A stretch of DNA of 55,284 bases from an uncultured Alphaproteobacteria bacterium (GTDB lineage Bacteria; Pseudomonadota; Alphaproteobacteria; Rhodobacterales; Rhodobacteraceae). A model generated the notes under the pieces. That model was not told the DNA's origin. It ran no database searches and worked only from the letters and a program-made list of their open reading frames with translations. The translations under genes and the position numbers were made by a program. Positions 18,736 through 28,202 of this stretch are shown piece after piece. The stretch's first letter is position 1. Each line of letters opens with the position of its first letter. Location of the stretch: assembly GCA_902600895.1 (NCBI GenBank), contig CACKLF010000008.1, positions 1-55,284 of the forward strand. Direction: 5' to 3'.

Positions 18736-19827
18736 ATGAAAAAATTGGTTTCAAAAAAAGATACGGCAGAAAATTTGTTTAAAGAAATGACTTCAAGAAG
18801 CATGGAGGTCTTTAAAAAAGTTGTAGAAACTTATTTGGAAACTGGTGATCCTGTGGGATCAAGGACTTTGTCAAAAGCAATAAAAGAAAATATATCTTCG
18901 GCAACAATTAGAAATGTTTTACAAGATTTGGAAAGTTTAGGCTTGTTGGGAAGCACCCACATTTCATCTGGAAGAATGCCAACGCAATATGGTTTAAGAT
19001 TGTTTGTGGACGGTTTTCTTGAAGTAGCTGACATGAATGGGCAAGAAAAAACCATTATTGAAAATAGTATAAACAATGAAGATATTTTAATTACTAAATC
19101 TTTCGATAGAGTAGGGTCTATTTTGTCGGGTCTTACCAGGACGGCATCTGTAGTGCTTACTCCGAAAATTGAAGCACCAATTAAACATATAGAGTTTGTA
19201 TCTTTATCTGATAATCGAGGATTAGTGGTCTTGGTTACCGCTGATGGTAAAGTTGAAAACAGACTTTTTGAAACGCCTTTTGGTTTAACGCCTTCAGCAA
19301 TGAGAGAAGCTACCAATTTTCTGAATAATATATTGAAGGGAAGAACAATAGCTGAGGTTCGTAAGGTAATTGAGGGTGAACTAAAAAACTGTAAAAAAGA
19401 GTTGAATGAAACAGCTCAAAAGCTTGTGAAAACGGGTTCAATTGTGTGGGATTCGGGTAATAGAAACGATATGGATAGACTGATTGTAAGGGGTAGGTCT
19501 AACTTGATTAGCGATGCTGAAGCAGGCGAAGATTTGGGAAAGATTAGACAACTATTTGATGATATGGAGCGAAAAAAAGACCTTATAGAACTTCTTACTT
19601 CTACAGAATTAGCGGAAGGCATAAGAGTTTTCATTGGTTCAGAGAATAAGCTTTTCTCTTTAACTGGATCATCATTAGTTTTTTCACCGTATACAAACTC
19701 AGATGGCGAAATTTTGGGGGCTATTGGTGTAATAGGGCCAACGCGTTTAAACTATGGAAGAATAGTACCAATAGTGGACTATACGGCACAAATATTAAGT
19801 AAAGTTATTGAAAAAAACGAAACTTAA
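18736..19827 (+). CDS. hrcA: Heat-inducible transcription repressor HrcA
   Basis: HrcA binds CIRCE inverted repeats and represses chaperonin genes until GroEL is titrated by misfolded protein. The 363-residue protein has an N-terminal winged helix (VVETYLETGDPVGSRTLSK, SSATIRNVLQDLESLGLL, then SSGRMPTQYGLRLFV) and the C-terminal HrcA domain ending in GAIGVIGPTRLNYGRIVPIVDYTA. I found no CIRCE element in its own upstream region or before dnaK, so its target is probably groESL elsewhere. It forms an operon with grpE, 24 bases downstream. Confidence 0.94.
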   Translation: MKKLVSKKDTAENLFKEMTSRSMEVFKKVVETYLETGDPVGSRTLSKAIKENISSATIRNVLQDLESLGLLGSTHISSGRMPTQYGLRLFVDGFLEVADMNGQEKTIIENSINNEDILITKSFDRVGSILSGLTRTASVVLTPKIEAPIKHIEFVSLSDNRGLVVLVTADGKVENRLFETPFGLTPSAMREATNFLNNILKGRTIAEVRKVIEGELKNCKKELNETAQKLVKTGSIVWDSGNRNDMDRLIVRGRSNLISDAEAGEDLGKIRQLFDDMERKKDLIELLTSTELAEGIRVFIGSENKLFSLTGSSLVFSPYTNSDGEILGAIGVIGPTRLNYGRIVPIVDYTAQILSKVIEKNET

Positions 19828-19851
19828 ATATAAATAAAAGTTTCTAAGTCT

Positions 19852-20478
19852 ATGAAAGAAGGACAAATGACAAATAAACAAAATAAAAGCAATGAAAGCG
19901 AAGATCATCAAGAACTTTCTGATCATGAGATTGACGAGGCAATAGAAGAGGGAAAGAGTATAGCATTAGATGAGAATCTTTTAGATGACGAAGTGCTGGA
20001 AGAGAAGACGGTAGAGTCTCTTGAAACAGAGCTAAACGAAATAAAAGATCGGCTCATCAGATCTTTAGCTGATAAGGAAAACCTAAGAAAGAGATCGGAA
20101 AAGGAAAGGCGAGAAGCTGAGGTTTATGGGGGAACAAAGCTAGCAAGAGACCTGCTATCAGTTTATGATAATATGGGAAGAGCGCTTGAAAATATAGATG
20201 AAGGCCTAAAAGAGCAGGCGAAGGCACTAGTCGAAGGTATTGAACTAACTCAGAGGGAGCTTATTTCTGTATTTAAAAAGCATAAGATAGAGCAGATAGA
20301 GCCAGAAATTGGAGAAAAATTTGATCCAAAATGGCATCAAGCTATGTTTGAGTCACCTGTTTCTGAAACAAAGAAAGGTGAGATTATTCAAGTAATGGCA
20401 AATGGTTTCAGGATATCTGACAGATTATTGAGGGCAGCACAAGTTGGCGTATCTTCGTATGAAGAGGACAAAGATTGA
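19852..20478 (+). CDS. grpE: Nucleotide exchange factor GrpE
   Basis: GrpE releases ADP from DnaK. The 208-residue protein has an acidic, low-complexity N-terminus, a long charged coiled coil (roughly residues 55-110, with RLIRSLADKENLRKRSEKER), a helical bundle (LLSVYDNMGRALENI) and the C-terminal beta wing (FDPKWHQAMFE, then RISDRLLRAAQVGVS). The ATG at 19867, five codons downstream, has AGAAGGA just ahead of it and is a possible alternative start. It follows hrcA in an operon and converges on mutS with only ten bases between the stops. Confidence 0.94.
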   Translation: MKEGQMTNKQNKSNESEDHQELSDHEIDEAIEEGKSIALDENLLDDEVLEEKTVESLETELNEIKDRLIRSLADKENLRKRSEKERREAEVYGGTKLARDLLSVYDNMGRALENIDEGLKEQAKALVEGIELTQRELISVFKKHKIEQIEPEIGEKFDPKWHQAMFESPVSETKKGEIIQVMANGFRISDRLLRAAQVGVSSYEEDKD

Positions 20479-20484
20479 GAATTA

Positions 20485-20500
20485 TCAATTAGCTAATTGA
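20485..20500. repeat. 16-bp perfect palindrome at the grpE/mutS convergent junction
   Basis: TCAATTAGCTAATTGA reads the same on both strands and spans the gap and the mutS stop codon. It can form only a short AT-rich hairpin, so it is at best a weak bidirectional terminator. Confidence 0.35.
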
Positions 20501-23086
20501 ATCTTTAAGTTTGTATAAAAAATCAAGAGCTTCCTTTGGTGACATCATATCAAGTTCCTCATTGTTTAAAGTTTTTTTAAACTCATCTAGTTTTTGAAGT
20601 TGCTCTTTTCTCTCAGATAAACCTTTATTGAATTTAATACTTAAATCTTGTGGTGAGTCTCTTGATTCATTAAATCTTTTTAGCATTCTACCGGCACTTT
20701 TTATTACAAGATCAGGCAATCCTGCTAATTCAGCTATTTTTATTCCATAAGATCCAGATGCTTCTCCGGTAAGAATTTTATGTAGGAATATAAGCTCTCC
20801 TTTCCACTCTTTCGCGGATACAGATAAGTTTTCAATGAAGCAGAAATCTTCTGACATCTTTGTAAGTTCATGGTAGTGAGTGGCAAAGATAGTCCTAGCT
20901 TTATTCTCATTATGTAAATGTTCCAAACATGCCCAAGCAATGGCCATCCCGTCATAAGTCGAAGTTCCCCTACCTACTTCATCTAATACGACTAGCGTGG
21001 ATTCATCTGCATTTTTTAAAATCAATGCTGTCTCTCGCATTTCTACCATAAAGGTGGACTCTCCCTTTGCTAAATTGTCGGATGCACCCATTCTGCAAAA
21101 GATCTTAGATATTTTTCCAATTTTTGCTTCACAAGCAGGTACAAAGCTTCCCATGTGAGATAGTATTCCAATTAGGGCATTCTGGCGCAAAAACGTAGAT
21201 TTTCCTGCCATATTTGGTCCAGTTAACAAATTTATAAATTTTTTTCTTTGTGACAAATTGCAATCATTGGGTATAAATTGGTGTGATCCGTATTTTCGTA
21301 AAGATTCTTCAATAATGGGATGTCTCCCATTTTTAACGTAAAACTCTTTCCCATTTGTTATCTCTGGACGAATCCAACTATTTTTAAGAGCTAGATCTGC
21401 TAGAGAACAAAAAACATCAAGTTCAGCTAAAAATTGGGAAAGTAACTTGATTTCCCTAATTTTTGAAAGTGCCATTGCACACAAATCCTCAAAGATTCTT
21501 ATTTCAATATCAAGAGACGAATCTCGGGCTTTAATGATCTTGGTTTCCAAATTTAATAGTTCTTTTGTGGTAAACCTAATTGAGTTTGCTGTTGATTGTC
21601 TGTGTATAAATAAGTTGCTAAACTCAGGGCCCAACATTTTATTTGAGTGGCTTGATGGTGTTTCAATAAAGTATCCTAAGGTATTGTTAAATTTAATTTT
21701 AAGTGATGCAATACATGTCTTTTTAGAGAACTCACCTTGCATATTTGCAATAAGTATTTTGCTTGAATCTTGCAAATTCCTGTACTCATCAAGCTCTGCA
21801 AAATAGCCTGTTTGGATAAAGTTTCCATTCCTTATATTTGGAGTAGGGGCTTCTACTAAAGAAGACATGAGTGATTCGTAAATATTTTGAATGTCAGTAA
21901 TTGTGGACTTGTTAAACAATGATATAAGATGATGCTTTTTCAGCAGTTGGTCTATTTCAGAACTCTTTGCTAACCCAACTTTGAGATAGTTAAGATCAAT
22001 AGGGGTGCCTCTTCCCATATGAAGTCTTGTTAATGCTCTCTCTAAGTCTGGTATTTTTTTCAACAAACCTCTAATTTTTTCAAGAACCTCGGGGTTCTTA
22101 TACAGAATTTCAACTCTATCTAACCGTGAATTTATTTCACTTTTACTACGAAGAGGATAGTTTAACCAGTTCTCTATCAGGCGTGATCCAAAACTTGTGA
22201 CTGATCTGTTAATTGTGTTCAAGAGAGTATTTTTTCTTTCCCCACGAGAATTTGTCACCAGTTCCAAGTTGTTTTTTGTAAAAACGTCCATTTCAACGAA
22301 TTTAGCATTTGATATACGAATAGGTGTTGAGAATGACATATTAAGTATAGAGTTAGTATCCTGACAATACCTGATTAAATTTTCCAGTAGATATTGTTCT
22401 TCTTTGCAATAATCATTTGACTTGTAGTCGTGGATAAAATCTTTTAACTTCATACTGGACATGTAATCGTTTTCTTCTAATACAGTTGCTTTGAAGTAAT
22501 ATTCTTTTTCAGGGGTAATTAAATCTTTACTATCTTTTTTGTGAAAAATAACTTCTGATGGTTTAACCTCTTCGATAAGATCAATTACTGAACCTTCGTT
22601 GACATTTTTTATGAATATACTGCCAGTTGATAGATCGAGCCATGCTGAAGCAAAACCTTGATCCTTTACCTTGAAGCTAAAAAGGAAATTATTATCACAT
22701 GATTGAAAAAGATCCTCTTCAATTGTTGTCCCAGGTGAAATTATTCGGGTTATGTCACGTTTTACTATTGCTTTGTAACCTCTTTTTTTTGCCTCTTCTG
22801 CTGACTCAATTTGTTCACAAATTGCCACTATAAAGCCTGATTTAATTAACTTAATTAAGTACTGGTCCACTTTTTGATGTGGTACCCCACACATGGGAAT
22901 ATCAACATCTAGATGTTTTCCGCGGCTTGTAAGGGTTATACCCATAATGGATGAAGCTATTTCGGCATCTTCAAAAAAAAGCTCGTAAAAGTCACCCATA
23001 CGGTAAAAAAGCAATTTATCTTTGTGCTGCTCTTTCAGTCCTAAATATTGTTCCATCATGGGTGTGATGGAGGTCGCTTTATTCAT
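20489..23086 (-). CDS. mutS: DNA mismatch repair protein MutS
   Basis: MutS recognises mispairs and starts mismatch repair with MutL. The 865 residues are full length. The N-terminal mismatch-binding domain has the Phe-x-Glu type segment in KLLFYRMGDFYELFFEDA (residues about 20-37). The C-terminal ATPase has Walker A GPNMAGKSTFLRQ (family usually GPNMGGKS), LAKGESTFMVEM, Walker B LVVLDEVGRGTSTYDG and ATHYHELTKM. It lies downstream of dnaK-dnaJ on the same strand with a 76-base gap, and could be read through from the heat-shock promoter. Confidence 0.96.
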   Translation of the reverse strand: MNKATSITPMMEQYLGLKEQHKDKLLFYRMGDFYELFFEDAEIASSIMGITLTSRGKHLDVDIPMCGVPHQKVDQYLIKLIKSGFIVAICEQIESAEEAKKRGYKAIVKRDITRIISPGTTIEEDLFQSCDNNFLFSFKVKDQGFASAWLDLSTGSIFIKNVNEGSVIDLIEEVKPSEVIFHKKDSKDLITPEKEYYFKATVLEENDYMSSMKLKDFIHDYKSNDYCKEEQYLLENLIRYCQDTNSILNMSFSTPIRISNAKFVEMDVFTKNNLELVTNSRGERKNTLLNTINRSVTSFGSRLIENWLNYPLRSKSEINSRLDRVEILYKNPEVLEKIRGLLKKIPDLERALTRLHMGRGTPIDLNYLKVGLAKSSEIDQLLKKHHLISLFNKSTITDIQNIYESLMSSLVEAPTPNIRNGNFIQTGYFAELDEYRNLQDSSKILIANMQGEFSKKTCIASLKIKFNNTLGYFIETPSSHSNKMLGPEFSNLFIHRQSTANSIRFTTKELLNLETKIIKARDSSLDIEIRIFEDLCAMALSKIREIKLLSQFLAELDVFCSLADLALKNSWIRPEITNGKEFYVKNGRHPIIEESLRKYGSHQFIPNDCNLSQRKKFINLLTGPNMAGKSTFLRQNALIGILSHMGSFVPACEAKIGKISKIFCRMGASDNLAKGESTFMVEMRETALILKNADESTLVVLDEVGRGTSTYDGMAIAWACLEHLHNENKARTIFATHYHELTKMSEDFCFIENLSVSAKEWKGELIFLHKILTGEASGSYGIKIAELAGLPDLVIKSAGRMLKRFNESRDSPQDLSIKFNKGLSERKEQLQKLDEFKKTLNNEELDMMSPKEALDFLYKLKDSIS

Positions 23087-23162
23087 TTTCTAATTGAAAT
23101 TTTCTGATCATTGTCCCACAGAATACATTAATTCCTAAGGTAATAAAACACTGAAATTGTTT

Positions 23163-24302
23163 TTATGTTAAATCATCCCAAAAATTTTTAACTCTAGAAA
23201 AAAAACTAGATTCCGCAGGATTATTATTTATCCCAATTTTTTGGAATTCTTCCAATAATTTTTTTTGCTCGGCGGTGAGATTCACTGGGGTTTCAACCTC
23301 TAATTCAACATATAAGTCCCCAAAGCTTCCGCCCCTAAGGCTAGGCATGCCTTTACCCTTAAGCCTTAAACGCTTACCACTTTGAACACCAACAGGTACT
23401 TTTACCAGAGACTTACCACCATCTAATGTCGGAGCTTCAAGCTCACCACCAAGGGCAGCTGTAGTCATAGAAATAGGTATTTTGCAGTATAGGTTCTGCG
23501 AGTCTCGTTCGAATATCTGATGCTGAGAAACATCAAGAAAAATGTATAAATCACCGTTTGGTCCACCACGTAAACCTGCTTCACCTTCATTAGCGAGTCT
23601 AATCCTAGTACCAGTTTCCACCCCTGGTGGAATGGTCACATTTAATTTTCTTTCTTTTTCTACTCTGCCTTGACCAGAGCAGATTTTGCATGGGTTTTTA
23701 ATGATCTGACCCTTTCCTGCACATGTTGGACATGTTCTTTCAACTGTGAAAAACCCTTGCTGAGCTCTGACTTTTCCTATCCCAGAGCACGTTGGGCAAC
23801 TTGTAGCCTCCACACCACCCTCGGATCCAACACCTGAGCAGGCTTCACAAGTAACGGCGCTGGGAACATTGATAATAGTCTTCTTTCCTTTGTAAGCGTC
23901 TGACAAATTGATATTTAGATTATACCGGAGGTCTGAACCTCGACTTGCCCTTTGAGAATTTCGTCTTGAAGAAGACCCCATAAAATCACCAAATAGGTCT
24001 TCAAAAACATCGGAGAAGGCTGACCCAAAATCACCTGTTTGTCCAGATGCTCGAAATCCAGAATTACTGGTACCTCCTTCAAATGCAGCATGGCCAAATC
24101 TATCATAGGCGCTACGCTTCTCAGGGTCCTTTAGAATGTCATATGCTTCATTGACAGCTTTAAACTTTTCTTCAGCTTTTGGATTTTCCTTGTTTCTGTC
24201 AGGATGGAGTTCTTTAGCTTTTTTTCTGTATGCTTTTTTTAGTTCATCAGCTGAAGCGTTACGAGAACAGTTTAATAAATCATAATAATCCGCTTTAGAC
24301 AT
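23163..24302 (-). CDS. dnaJ: Chaperone DnaJ
   Basis: DnaJ delivers clients to DnaK and stimulates its ATPase. The 379-residue protein has the J domain with HPD (KELHPDRNKENPKAEEKF), a Gly/Phe-rich linker that also holds serine and arginine (FGDFMGSSSRRNSQRASRG), the four zinc-binding CxxCxGxG repeats (CEACSGVG, CPTCSGIG, CPTCAGKG, CKICSGQG) and the C-terminal substrate-binding beta domains (VKVPVGVQSGKRLRLKGKGMP). It follows dnaK by 36 bases and is clearly cotranscribed with it. Confidence 0.96.
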   Translation of the reverse strand: MSKADYYDLLNCSRNASADELKKAYRKKAKELHPDRNKENPKAEEKFKAVNEAYDILKDPEKRSAYDRFGHAAFEGGTSNSGFRASGQTGDFGSAFSDVFEDLFGDFMGSSSRRNSQRASRGSDLRYNLNINLSDAYKGKKTIINVPSAVTCEACSGVGSEGGVEATSCPTCSGIGKVRAQQGFFTVERTCPTCAGKGQIIKNPCKICSGQGRVEKERKLNVTIPPGVETGTRIRLANEGEAGLRGGPNGDLYIFLDVSQHQIFERDSQNLYCKIPISMTTAALGGELEAPTLDGGKSLVKVPVGVQSGKRLRLKGKGMPSLRGGSFGDLYVELEVETPVNLTAEQKKLLEEFQKIGINNNPAESSFFSRVKNFWDDLT

Positions 24303-24338
24303 GAACCAGTCCTATTTTAAAGTATCTTTTGAAAGAGG

Positions 24339-26240
24339 CTAATCCTTTTTGTTAAGGTCTTCAAAATCTGCATCTACAATGTCGTCAGGGTTGACGTCAT
24401 TAACATCACTGGTCTCATTTTCTGGGTTTTCATTTTCAGCCTTGTAAATGGCTTCTCCTAGTTTCATTGAGGCCTCTGTAACGTCTTGACAACGAGCTCT
24501 AATTTTTTCAGCATCGTCTGTTTCTAAAGTTTCTTTAAGGGCTTTAATAGAGAGTTCTATAGCTTCGACTGTTGAACCATCTACCTTATCTCCATGTTCC
24601 TCTATAGACTTTTCAGTACCATGGATTAAGCTCTCCGCCTGATTTTTTGCTTCTACTAATTCTTTTCTCTCCTTGTCGGACTCAGCGTTCTCTTCGGCTT
24701 CTTTTACCATCTTGTCAATTTCGTCATCAGTCAAACCACCAGACGCTTGAATAGTTATTTTTTGCTCCTTTCCAGTTCCTTTATCAGTGGCCGAAACAGA
24801 GACTATTCCATTGGCATCTATATCGAAAGTAACTTCTATTTGAGGCATGCCTCTCGGAGCTGGTGCAATCTCTTCAAGATTAAATTGGCCAAGAATTTTA
24901 TTATCCGAAGCCATTTCACGTTCACCTTGAAAAACTCTTATGGTCACGGCATTTTGATTATCTTCAGCTGTGGAGAAGATTTGACTTTTCTTTGTCGGTA
25001 TTGTGGTGTTTCTGTCGATTAAACGCGTGAACACTCCTCCGAGTGTTTCAATACCTAAGCTTAATGGCGTTACATCCAATAAAACGACATCTTTTACATC
25101 GCCTTGCAGCACACCAGCTTGTATTGCAGCGCCCATTGCGACTACTTCGTCTGGATTAACACCTTTATTGGGATCTTTTCCAAAGAACTTTGAAACTTCT
25201 TCTATTACCTTAGGCATTCTGGTCATGCCACCTACTAAAATTATCTCATCAATATCTGATTTAGATATGCCAGCGTCTTTCAAGGCATCCTTACACGGTT
25301 TTAGTGATTTAGAAATTAAATCAGCCACTAAACTTTCCAGCTTTGCTCTAGTTAATTTAATTACAAGGTGTAAAGGTTGACTGGTTTTTGGATCCATCGA
25401 AATGAATGGTTGATTAATTTCGGTTTGGTTAGAAGAAGAAAGCTCTATTTTTGCCTTTTCTGCAGCTTCTTTCAATCTTTGGAGAGCCATCTTGTCGGCC
25501 TTCAAATCAACTCCAGATTCTTTTTTGAATTCATCTGCTAAATGCTCAACAATTCGCATATCGAAATCTTCACCACCGAGAAATGTATCTCCATTCGTAG
25601 ACTTTACTTCAAAAAGGCCATCATCTATCTCGAGGATAGATATGTCAAAAGTTCCACCTCCTAAATCAAAAACAGCAATGGTTTTTCCGCCTTCCTTGTC
25701 TAAGCCATAAGCCAATGCAGCGGCTGTAGGCTCATTTATAATCCTTAGAACTTCTAAACCTGCAATTTTGCCAGCATCTTTTGTTGCTTGTCTTTGTGCG
25801 TCATTAAAGTATGCAGGAACAGTTATAACAGCTTTCTCAACATTCTCATTTAAATAGCTTTCAGCAGTCTCTTTCATCTTTTGGAGTATGAAAGCTGAAA
25901 CCTGGCTTGGAGAGTATTTTTCATTTTTGGCTTTTACCCAAGCATCGCCATTGCCTCCATCAATAATTTCGAATGGCACCATATCCTTATCTTTAGATAC
26001 TGACTTATCATTTATCCTCCTACCAATGAGGCGCTTCACTGCAAATAACGTGTTAGTAGGATTTGTAACAGCCTGGCGTTTTGCTGACTGTCCGACTAAA
26101 CGTTCATCATCAGTAAAACCAACAATTGATGGTGTTGTTCTAGCACCCTCAGAATTTTCAATAACTTTAGCTGCTGCACCGTCCATTATTGAAACACATG
26201 AATTTGTTGTTCCTAAATCTATACCAATTACCTTAGACAT
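24339..26240 (-). CDS. dnaK: Chaperone DnaK (Hsp70)
   Basis: DnaK is the ATP-driven Hsp70 chaperone. The 633-residue protein has the nucleotide-binding domain with [12 protein letters not shown] at the N-terminus, [29 protein letters not shown] and [10 protein letters not shown], the linker [18 protein letters not shown] and the substrate-binding domain, ending in an acidic tail ([17 protein letters not shown]). A strong ribosome binding site (TAGGAGTG) precedes the ATG. A heat-shock-type promoter candidate with an embedded DnaA box lies about 70-100 bases upstream. Confidence 0.97.
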   Translation of the reverse strand: MSKVIGIDLGTTNSCVSIMDGAAAKVIENSEGARTTPSIVGFTDDERLVGQSAKRQAVTNPTNTLFAVKRLIGRRINDKSVSKDKDMVPFEIIDGGNGDAWVKAKNEKYSPSQVSAFILQKMKETAESYLNENVEKAVITVPAYFNDAQRQATKDAGKIAGLEVLRIINEPTAAALAYGLDKEGGKTIAVFDLGGGTFDISILEIDDGLFEVKSTNGDTFLGGEDFDMRIVEHLADEFKKESGVDLKADKMALQRLKEAAEKAKIELSSSNQTEINQPFISMDPKTSQPLHLVIKLTRAKLESLVADLISKSLKPCKDALKDAGISKSDIDEIILVGGMTRMPKVIEEVSKFFGKDPNKGVNPDEVVAMGAAIQAGVLQGDVKDVVLLDVTPLSLGIETLGGVFTRLIDRNTTIPTKKSQIFSTAEDNQNAVTIRVFQGEREMASDNKILGQFNLEEIAPAPRGMPQIEVTFDIDANGIVSVSATDKGTGKEQKITIQASGGLTDDEIDKMVKEAEENAESDKERKELVEAKNQAESLIHGTEKSIEEHGDKVDGSTVEAIELSIKALKETLETDDAEKIRARCQDVTEASMKLGEAIYKAENENPENETSDVNDVNPDDIVDADFEDLNKKD

Positions 26241-26312
26241 AAATTCACTCCTATAATTTTTAAGGCTACATTAAATACATTTGTGACTGATACGTTTGGT
26301 CAGACCAATTGT

Positions 26313-26340
26313 ATATAGTTCAATTTATCCACAGTGCAAG
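26313..26340 (-). promoter_or_regulatory. Candidate dnaK promoter containing a consensus DnaA box
   Basis: On the minus strand CTTGCA is followed after 16 bases by CTATAT, resembling alphaproteobacterial RpoH (sigma-32) promoters, which share CTTG and a CTAT-type element. The spacer holds TGTGGATAA, on the plus strand TTATCCACA at 26325-26333, an exact DnaA box. A housekeeping reading (TTGCAC and TATATA) is also possible. The predicted leader to dnaK is about 65 bases. The rest of the 264-base gap between dnaK and ptsN shows no gene. Confidence 0.5.
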
Positions 26341-26458
26341 CTTTGTGTGGGTAATTTTTGAAATAAAATATTTATAAACAACAGATTGTGAGATTAAACT
26401 GCAGTTAACAGGGAATGTAGAAGGTTAGAAATAGAATAATACAAATGTATGAAGAGAT

Positions 26459-26492
26459 TCACGCATAGTTGTTATCAAAGATGTCTGCGTGA
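26459..26492 (-). terminator. Inverted repeat downstream of ptsN
   Basis: TCACGCA and TGCGTGA (7 bp, 20-base loop) lie 13 bases beyond the ptsN stop. No good U tract follows on the minus strand, so termination is uncertain; the position nevertheless fits the end of the rnd-to-ptsN operon. Confidence 0.35.
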
Positions 26493-26504
26493 CTTTCGTA
26501 ATAA

Positions 26505-26969
26505 TTATGCGGCTTTCTCTTCATTTTCCTCAGTTAAAATCGAGTAAATAACTGAAGGATCATTGTTTGACCTGAGTTTATGCCTTGTACTTTCATTTCG
26601 GAGCAGGCGGGAAACTCTCGCTAGCGCTTTCAAATGGTCACCGCTAGTGCCTAGTGGTGCAAGTAGGACAAAAATAAGGTCTACTGGTATTCCGTCCATT
26701 GCTTCGAACAAGATGGGTTTTTCTAATCTTATAAACAAGCCCTCTACAGATTCAACCTTGCTAACTCTAGCATGAGGTATGGCCATCCCATCACCCATTC
26801 CGGTGGGGCCTAATGCTTCTCTCTCCGATAAAGCCAAAAGAACCTCTTTTTGGTCAAGGCCTAACAAATTTGAGGCTTGCAGGCTTATCTCCTGGAATAG
26901 ATTTTTTTTACTATCTACATTTAAGTTAGTAATTATGGACTTCGTATTGAGAATTTTTACAAGTTCCAA
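26505..26969 (-). CDS. ptsN: PTS IIA-like nitrogen-regulatory protein PtsN (EIIA-Ntr)
   Basis: PtsN is the phosphoacceptor of the nitrogen-related phosphotransferase system, regulating potassium transport and other functions. The 154-residue protein contains GPTGMGDGMAIPHARVS, where the histidine of PHA is the phosphorylation site, and VDLIFVLLAPLGTSGDHLKALARVSRLL. It is last in a minus-strand row with lptB and the hibernation factor, a conserved neighbourhood in proteobacteria. No EI-Ntr or NPr gene is in the window. Confidence 0.93.
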   Translation of the reverse strand: MELVKILNTKSIITNLNVDSKKNLFQEISLQASNLLGLDQKEVLLALSEREALGPTGMGDGMAIPHARVSKVESVEGLFIRLEKPILFEAMDGIPVDLIFVLLAPLGTSGDHLKALARVSRLLRNESTRHKLRSNNDPSVIYSILTEENEEKAA

Positions 26970-27055
26970 ATCAACACCCTTTTAATTTTTAGAATCTTCG
27001 AACAGATCAGCGTTATAATAAAATGTTTAATCAGTTGCAATAAAGATCTTTGTAA

Positions 27056-27355
27056 TTAGTAAACTTTTAGACATCGTTTAAAGCGTCTAATCTGTTTTTC
27101 AAATTTTAAGGCACAGACCTTCATACTGTTGTATATGTCCCTATCACTACACTTTGATTGAAAACTAACACGCCCATTGAAATAAGAAGAAATATAACAA
27201 TTAAAGCTACTTTGATCTTTTGAAAAGGTTATATTGCAATACACAGGCGTAAATGAATACTTGAGAAAAACAAGTCTAATTCTTTCGCGGGTGAAAAAAT
27301 TTAAATTTTCGCCTATATCTAAATTATCACCGCTTATCGTAATATTCAAAAACAT
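27056..27355 (-). CDS. hpf: Ribosome hibernation promoting factor, short form lacking the C-terminal domain
   Basis: The 99 residues match the N-terminal HPF/RaiA domain: LNITISGDNLDIGENLNFFTRERI at the start and SDRDIYNSMKVCALKFEKQIRRFKR at the end. Alphaproteobacterial relatives that I know usually have a long form near 190 residues whose C-terminal domain joins two ribosomes. Here the frame stops right after the basic helix (RCLKVY), and only 86 bases separate it from ptsN, too few for the missing domain. So this is either a natural short HPF or a truncated gene. Its position between lptB and ptsN is the standard one for hpf. Confidence 0.85.
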   Translation of the reverse strand: MFLNITISGDNLDIGENLNFFTRERIRLVFLKYSFTPVYCNITFSKDQSSFNCYISSYFNGRVSFQSKCSDRDIYNSMKVCALKFEKQIRRFKRCLKVY

Positions 27356-27410
27356 CTCCTTATAAATTAATTATGACGTTTTGTGAGAAATAATAAAACA
27401 ACAATTTCTA

Positions 27411-28157
27411 TTATATATTAAATGATGTACCTAAGTATACACTTTTTACAGTATCGTCTGAAATTATTTCTGAAGGGGATCCAGATTTTATAATGGATCC
27501 ATCATTTATAATATAAACGCGATCAACTAATTTGAGTGTTTCTCTGACGTTATGGTCAGTTATCAAAATTCCTATTCCACGATTTTTAAGTCCTTTTATT
27601 AAGGTTCTAATATCTTCAACTGCAATTGGATCCACCCCAGCAAATGGTTCATCGAGGAGTAAATATTTTGGATATGTTGCTAAGTTTCTGGCAATTTCAA
27701 CTCTGCGGCGTTCTCCTCCAGACAATGTGATAGCCTTGGCTTTTCTCAGACCAGTCAGTGAGAAACTGGCTAATAAACTTTCTAATTTAACTCTTCGTAC
27801 CAACCGATCTTTTGTTGAAATTTCTAAAACTGCCGCAACATTGTCCTCCACAGTCATGCCAGTAAAAATAGAGGGTTCTTGAGGTAAATAGCTTAACCCC
27901 AAATTTGCTCTTTTATACATTGGCATGTTAGACAAGTTAGTACCGTTAAGTGTGATTGTTCCAGAGTCCATAGAGGTAAGGCCTGCAATTGTGTAGAAGC
28001 AGGTAGTTTTCCCAGTGCCGTTGGCTCCAAGCAATGCAACTATTTCTCGTGGTTGAAGTGTGAGAGAAACATCTCTAAGTATTTGCCTTGAATTATAAGA
28101 TTTCCTTAGGTTGGAAACTTTTAAACCGCTGTATCCATCGTTAAGTTCTAGCTTCAT
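27411..28157 (-). CDS. lptB: LPS export ABC transporter ATP-binding protein LptB
   Basis: LptB powers extraction of lipopolysaccharide from the inner membrane by the LptB2FG complex. The 248-residue ABC ATPase has Walker A GANGTGKTT, the LptB-typical YLPQEPSIFTGMTVEDN Q-loop region, signature LSGGERRRVEIAR, Walker B LLLDEPFAGVDP and the switch histidine in ILITDHNVRETL. It follows lptA by 45 bases in the order lptC-lptA-lptB. The permeases LptF and LptG are not in the window. Confidence 0.95.
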   Translation of the reverse strand: MKLELNDGYSGLKVSNLRKSYNSRQILRDVSLTLQPREIVALLGANGTGKTTCFYTIAGLTSMDSGTITLNGTNLSNMPMYKRANLGLSYLPQEPSIFTGMTVEDNVAAVLEISTKDRLVRRVKLESLLASFSLTGLRKAKAITLSGGERRRVEIARNLATYPKYLLLDEPFAGVDPIAVEDIRTLIKGLKNRGIGILITDHNVRETLKLVDRVYIINDGSIIKSGSPSEIISDDTVKSVYLGTSFNI

Positions 28158-28202
28158 AAACCCTCCAAAATAGTCACCTTAACAGCGTAATTTGAATCCA
28201 CG

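Noticed and set aside
25003-25380. Long open frames antisense to dnaK and other genes
   Set aside because: They mirror codon bias of the true gene on the other strand, have no ribosome binding site and resemble no protein. The same applies to similar frames opposite mutS, xdhB, cheA and the receptor.
26241-26504. Replication origin in the dnaK/ptsN gap
   Set aside because: Only one consensus DnaA box is present and no AT-rich repeat array is seen. The parS sites and rho-mnmE order place the origin nearer the left window edge.
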